Source: Paenarthrobacter nicotinovorans
GTDB taxonomy: Bacteria; Actinomycetota; Actinomycetes; Actinomycetales; Micrococcaceae
Direction of reading: 5' to 3'
Length of the DNA: 64,000 nucleotides
NCBI RefSeq assembly: GCF_021919345.1
Contig: NZ_CP089293.1
Coordinates: 3,038,001 to 3,102,000 of the forward strand
Position numbers and translations under genes: made by a program. Under the pieces are notes generated by a model. That model was not told where the DNA came from and did not search any database. It was given only the letters and a program-made list of their open reading frames with translations. This document shows positions 60,268-64,000 of the stretch, piece after piece. The number at the start of each line of letters is the position of its first letter. The first letter of the stretch is position 1.

Positions 60268-61064
60268 TTCCCACCCCGTATGAAGACCTCCTGCGCGACG
60301 TCATGGCCAACGGCACACACAAATCAGACCGCACCGGCACCGGAACGCGCAGCGTTTTCGGCCGCCAGCTGAGGTTCGATCTCGCCGGGAGCTTCCCGCT
60401 CATCACCACCAAGCGGGTCCATTTCAAGTCCGTGGCCGTGGAACTGCTGTGGTTCCTGCGCGGGGATTCGAACGTGAAGTGGATGCAGGACCAGGGAGTG
60501 ACCATCTGGGACGAGTGGGCGGACGCGGACGGCGAACTCGGCCCCGTCTACGGCGTGCAGTGGCGCAGCTGGCCCACCCCCGACGGCGGCCACATCGACC
60601 AGATCTCCGAAGTGATGAAGAGCCTCGCCGCGAACCCGGACTCCCGGCGCCACATCGTCTCCGCATGGAATGTTTCCGAACTCAAGGACATGGCGCTGCC
60701 GCCGTGCCACGCGTTCTTCCAGTTTTACGTTGCCGACGGCAAGCTCTCCTGCCAGTTGTACCAGCGCTCGGCCGACACTTTCCTGGGTGTCCCCTTCAAC
60801 ATCGCCTCCTACGCGCTCCTGACGCTCATGGTGGCCCAGCAGCTTGGCCTCGAACCCGGCGAATTCGTGTGGACCGGGGGCGACGTCCACGTCTACGACA
60901 ACCATGTGGAGCAGGTCGCGGAGCAGCTGAGCCGTGAACCGTACGAGTACCCGCAGCTGAAGATCCTCCGCAAGCCGGACTCCATCTTCGACTACACCGT
61001 TGACGACTTCGAGGTGGTCGGCTACCGCCACCACCCCACCATCAAGGCACCGATCGCGGTATGA
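60264..61064 (+). CDS. thyA: Thymidylate synthase
   Basis: 266-residue enzyme that makes dTMP from dUMP and methylene-tetrahydrofolate, releasing dihydrofolate. The nucleophile is C148 in [22 protein letters not shown] near residue 23 and YNIAS-like [10 protein letters not shown] are other family blocks. GTG start, overlapping the GntR stop. Its ATGA overlap with folA couples it to the enzyme that recycles its product. Confidence 0.97.
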   Translation: MIPTPYEDLLRDVMANGTHKSDRTGTGTRSVFGRQLRFDLAGSFPLITTKRVHFKSVAVELLWFLRGDSNVKWMQDQGVTIWDEWADADGELGPVYGVQWRSWPTPDGGHIDQISEVMKSLAANPDSRRHIVSAWNVSELKDMALPPCHAFFQFYVADGKLSCQLYQRSADTFLGVPFNIASYALLTLMVAQQLGLEPGEFVWTGGDVHVYDNHVEQVAEQLSREPYEYPQLKILRKPDSIFDYTVDDFEVVGYRHHPTIKAPIAV

Positions 61065-61678
61065 GCGCTCCTTCCTCCGAGGATCCGGCCCAGCTTCCCG
61101 GCGTCATCTTCACGCAGGAAACCGCTGCCAGAATGACCGGCATCGGCATGATTTGGGCGCAGACCAAGTCCGGCGTCATCGGCAAGGACGGGACCATGCC
61201 GTGGCACCTGCCTGAAGACATGAAGCACTTCAGCCGGATCACCACCGGGCACCCCGTCATCATGGGCCGGCGGACCTGGGAATCATTCCCGGAAAAGTAC
61301 CGTCCCCTTCCGGGCCGCACCAACATCGTGGTGACCCGCAACGAAAAGTGGGCATCCACGCCCGAGGCCCAAGGCGCCGTCGTGGTTTCCTCCCTGGACG
61401 AGGCACTGCTGGAATCCCAGTTTGCACCCGGAGGCCAGAAGGTGTGGATTGTCGGCGGCGGCGACATCTACCGCCAGTCCATGGGTATCGCCAACCTGGC
61501 GGTCATCACCATCATCGACACCGATGTGGAGGGTGACACCTACGCGCCCGAACTCGGCGATGACTGGACCTTTGACACCATGGCGCCCGCCGAAGGGTGG
61601 CTCACCGCCAAGAACGGCACCAACTACCGGTTCACTACATGGCGCCGGAACGTAAGCCAGAAAAGCCAGGAAGACTAA
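61061..61678 (+). CDS. folA: Dihydrofolate reductase
   Basis: 205-residue enzyme that reduces dihydrofolate with NADPH. The active-site aspartate or glutamate region is [17 protein letters not shown], and [10 protein letters not shown] and [14 protein letters not shown] are NADPH and folate blocks. About 25 N-terminal residues precede the usual start at [14 protein letters not shown], so the protein is longer than average. An inner start at that MTGIG (61133) is possible; I prefer the ATG that overlaps thyA. Confidence 0.95.
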   Translation: MSAPSSEDPAQLPGVIFTQETAARMTGIGMIWAQTKSGVIGKDGTMPWHLPEDMKHFSRITTGHPVIMGRRTWESFPEKYRPLPGRTNIVVTRNEKWASTPEAQGAVVVSSLDEALLESQFAPGGQKVWIVGGGDIYRQSMGIANLAVITIIDTDVEGDTYAPELGDDWTFDTMAPAEGWLTAKNGTNYRFTTWRRNVSQKSQED

Positions 61679-61680
61679 GC

Positions 61681-61914
61681 ATGCTGAAAAAACCCGAAAC
61701 CCTGTTCGTGCTGGGCTACATGCTGCTGCCGCTCTTCGCCCTGCTCTCAGCCATTGTTGGCCTGACCATGATCCTGGGCGGCAACAAGATCGTTGGAATC
61801 ATCGTCCTGGTGGTCGTGACGCAGGTGTTCACCTTCGGTGCCTTCTTTGCCCTGCGCAAGCGCAAGGCCGCCCTGCTGCAGGAGTCGGACGCACTGCCTG
61901 CTCCCCGCGACTGA
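61681..61914 (+). CDS. Small two-helix membrane protein
   Basis: 77-residue protein beginning two bases after folA. Two helices are visible (LFVLGYMLLPLFALLSAIVG and IVGIIVLVVVTQVFTFGAFF), separated by a short NK loop and followed by a basic tail (LRKRKAA). No family recognised. Its close spacing places it at the end of the thyA-folA unit. Confidence 0.75.
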   Translation: MLKKPETLFVLGYMLLPLFALLSAIVGLTMILGGNKIVGIIVLVVVTQVFTFGAFFALRKRKAALLQESDALPAPRD

Positions 61915-61997
61915 GTCAGCAGCATCACTGTGGCGGGTGCCGGCGTCGTGCTTCGCGTGCGTGACGTAACCAACAGCGGCACTTTGCTTCGAAAGTT

Positions 61998-62009
61998 TAG
62001 ACTTGGTGA
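61998..62009 (+). promoter_or_regulatory. asd -10 box, leaderless start likely
   Basis: TAGACT (61998-62003) lies six bases before the asd ATG at 62010, so transcription should begin at or next to the start codon. There is no ribosome-binding site (TGGTGA). The -35 is poor. Confidence 0.55.
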
Positions 62010-63152
62010 ATGACTACAGCAGCTAATCCGTCCGTTGGACTGGTCGGTTGGCGTGGCATGGTCGGCTCAGTCCTGATGCAGCGCATGCAGGAAGAGAACG
62101 ACTTCGCCAACATCAACCCGGTATTTTTCTCCACCTCGAACGCAGGAGGTGCCGCCCCGTCCTTTGCAGAGGGGGCAGGCAAGCTCGAGGACGCGTTCGA
62201 TATTGAGACGCTTGCCAAGCTGCCGATTATTGTCACCGCGCAGGGCGGCGACTACACCAAGCAGGTCCATGGTGAACTCCGTAGCCGCGGCTGGGACGGC
62301 CTCTGGATCGATGCTGCCTCCACCCTGCGCATGAACGATGACTCGATCATCGTGCTGGACCCCATCAACCGCGACGTCATCGACGCCGGACTCTCCGGCG
62401 GCGTGAAGGACTTCATCGGCGGAAACTGTACGGTCTCCTGCATGCTCATGGGCCTCGGCGGCCTGTTCAAGAACAACCTCGTGGAGTGGGGCACGTCCAT
62501 GACGTACCAGGCCGCTTCCGGCGGTGGCGCGCGCCATATGCGCGAACTCCTCAACCAGTTCGGCACGCTCAACAACGAGGTCAGCAGCGAACTGGACGAC
62601 CCGGCATCGGCCATCCTGGAGATCGACCGCAAGGTGCTTGCCACCCAGCGCACCGGGGTTGACGCCACGCAGTTCGGTGTGCCGCTCGCGGGCTCGCTGA
62701 TTCCGTGGATCGACGCCGACCTCGGCAACGGCCAGTCCAAGGAAGAGTGGAAGGCCGGCGTCGAGACCAACAAGATCCTCGGCACCGGAACCGGAACCGC
62801 GGGCAAAGACCACATCGCCATGGACGGCCTGTGCATCCGCATCGGAGCCATGCGTTCCCACTCCCAGGCCCTCACGCTGAAGCTGCGCGAAGACCTGTCT
62901 GTGACGGAGATCGAAAACCTCCTGGCCAAGGACAACGAGTGGGCCAAGGTTGTTCCGAACACCAAGGAAGCCTCCATGGCAGACCTGACCCCGGTTGCGG
63001 CATCAGGCACGCTGGACATCCCCGTGGGCCGTATCCGCAAGCTCGAAATGGGTCCGGAATACATCAGCGCCTTCACCGTGGGCGATCAGCTCCTGTGGGG
63101 CGCAGCCGAGCCCCTGCGCCGCATGCTCAACATTGTGACGGGCAAGCTCTAG
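62010..63152 (+). CDS. asd: Aspartate-semialdehyde dehydrogenase, enterobacterial type
   Basis: 380-residue enzyme of the lysine/threonine/methionine pathway, converting aspartyl phosphate to the semialdehyde with NADPH. The NADP loop is [14 protein letters not shown] and the catalytic cysteine is C140 in GGNCTVSC. The sequence follows the E. coli type almost throughout, rather than the Gram-positive type usually linked to lys[15 protein letters not shown] and the C-terminal [20 protein letters not shown] are intact. Its mRNA seems leaderless. Confidence 0.95.
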   Translation: MTTAANPSVGLVGWRGMVGSVLMQRMQEENDFANINPVFFSTSNAGGAAPSFAEGAGKLEDAFDIETLAKLPIIVTAQGGDYTKQVHGELRSRGWDGLWIDAASTLRMNDDSIIVLDPINRDVIDAGLSGGVKDFIGGNCTVSCMLMGLGGLFKNNLVEWGTSMTYQAASGGGARHMRELLNQFGTLNNEVSSELDDPASAILEIDRKVLATQRTGVDATQFGVPLAGSLIPWIDADLGNGQSKEEWKAGVETNKILGTGTGTAGKDHIAMDGLCIRIGAMRSHSQALTLKLREDLSVTEIENLLAKDNEWAKVVPNTKEASMADLTPVAASGTLDIPVGRIRKLEMGPEYISAFTVGDQLLWGAAEPLRRMLNIVTGKL

Positions 63153-64000
63153 GCTTCTCCGCCTCTCGTTCGAAATCCGCTGTTCCGCTGCTTTCCCGCA
63201 ACGGAACAGCGGGTTTCGACGTTCTGGCCTCGACAAGGCAGTCTTCACTTGCCGTTCCACTTCGCACGGCCTGCCGAGATCCTGCCACTCGATTCGGATA
63301 ACGTCCCAGCCCAATGCATTGAGTGCTTTCTCACGTCTCCGTTCCTGAAAGACCACCTCGTCAGTGGGCGCATAGTCGAAGTACTTGGTACGGCCGTCGA
63401 ACTCGAGAATAACTTTGCTGTCCGGCCATCCGAAGTCTCCGCGGTAGCGACCGATGGGAGTATCGACTTCGAGCTGAAGCACGGCTTCCGGGATTCCCAG
63501 CCTCTCCAAAAGAGCACGCGTCCGGGTCTCGCCCACAGATTCGGAACGGCCATCCATTGCGTCCAGCACCCGCCGCAAGCGTCGAGCGCCTCTCGTGATC
63601 CGGCCCCCGTCCACATAAGCCTGAATCAACACCGGATCCGCCCCTCTGCGAAGGGCTTGGTCTGCGACCACCAGTGCCCGTTCGAATTCCAGGGTCCGGG
63701 CACAATCGACGACAGTGCGCTCCAGGCTCGTCACTCTGGCGGGTCGCCCCCAAGGAGTCAGGATCTCAACAATCTCGGCAGCTTCCAGCGCTGCACCATG
63801 TGCCCGTACATCCTCCCCGGAACTTGTCTGGGCCGGCGAGAACGGCGTGGTGACGTGCACCAGGGGCCCACCATCCCACGGTGCGCATCCATGCAGGCGC
63901 GCGGCACTGGCATGGCTGTAAAGAATGGCCGAGCGCGAACTAAGCTGGTGTGCTTGGATTCTCAGCAGGTCCTGCTCCCAGGGAGGTCGGCGACGCCAGT
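63003..64000 (-). CDS. DUF559-like nuclease-fold protein (5' end outside window)
   Basis: The frame is open to the right edge, so the N-terminus is missing; an inner GTG at 63860 is not the true start because homology-like sequence ([20 protein letters not shown]) continues upstream. The C-terminal half holds a Vsr/PD-(D/E)XK-like core: YRGDFGWPD, then [11 protein letters not shown], with the D, E and K arranged as in DUF559 proteins. The N-terminal part resembles AbiEi-type wing domains. The last ~70 residues run through an inverted repeat and the antisense of asd, so the true 3' end may have been altered. Function unknown. Confidence 0.65.
   Translation of the reverse strand, partial: WRRRPPWEQDLLRIQAHQLSSRSAILYSHASAARLHGCAPWDGGPLVHVTTPFSPAQTSSGEDVRAHGAALEAAEIVEILTPWGRPARVTSLERTVVDCARTLEFERALVVADQALRRGADPVLIQAYVDGGRITRGARRLRRVLDAMDGRSESVGETRTRALLERLGIPEAVLQLEVDTPIGRYRGDFGWPDSKVILEFDGRTKYFDYAPTDEVVFQERRREKALNALGWDVIRIEWQDLGRPCEVERQVKTALSRPERRNPLFRCGKAAEQRISNERRRSLELARHNVEHAAQGLGCAPQELIAHGEGADVFRTHFELADTAHGDVQRA
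63171..63218. terminator. Inverted repeat after asd
   Basis: A 17-bp stem with one U-G pair (63171-63187 with 63202-63218) and a 14-base loop follows the asd stop by 18 bases. It lies inside the open frame of the minus-strand gene. Confidence 0.65.

Overview
This window is a high-GC actinobacterial chromosome segment. The gene content and protein sequences point to the Micrococcaceae, most likely Arthrobacter or Paenarthrobacter. Supporting signs are the GC-rich codon use, GTG and TTG starts, the mycothiol gene mshD beside a GlnR-type regulator, and a ribosomal cluster that lacks rpsN. No plasmid, phage, insertion sequence or CRISPR signal was seen.

About two thirds of the first 38 kb is the transcription and translation core, almost all on the minus strand. 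Read from high to low coordinate it runs tRNA-Trp, secE, nusG, rplK, rplA, two tandem-GNAT genes, rplJ-rplL, rpoB-rpoC, rpsL-rpsG-fusA-tuf, then the S10 block (rpsJ to rpsQ), the spc block (rplN to rplO) and the start of secY. Hairpin terminators and TAGACT-type -10 boxes divide this line into separate units: a terminator plus new promoter lies between rpsQ and rplN and again between rplO and secY, and a classic attenuator precedes rplJ. Accessory genes sit between the blocks: a GH1 beta-glucosidase, a 1392-residue membrane protein with a 41-residue companion, a thiolase with a YbaK-type deacylase, and the GNAT pair.

From 38.5 kb the window is mostly metabolism and stress genes. A PLP aminotransferase is followed by a 3.5-copy 32-bp tandem repeat. 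Then comes a divergent envelope-stress cluster: a PspC-fused NarL-type histidine kinase and LuxR-type regulator facing a PspC-LiaF-like protein, a small membrane protein and a stand-alone PspC protein. Three helically phased TCAGGG repeats lie in the shared intergenic region. Next are pfkA, a GNAT protein, a PadR regulator with a DHA2-type exporter, an ankyrin protein overlapping ygfZ, a flavodoxin-like reductase, a nitrobindin-like protein and two membrane proteins, one of only 37 residues.

The last 11 kb, on the plus strand, holds glnR-like, mshD, ppk1, a NUDIX/histidine-phosphatase protein, and a tightly coupled string (membrane protein, GntR regulator, thyA, folA). It continues with a small membrane protein and an enterobacterial-type asd that looks leaderless. 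A partial DUF559-like nuclease gene runs in from the right edge on the minus strand and overlaps the 3' end of asd.
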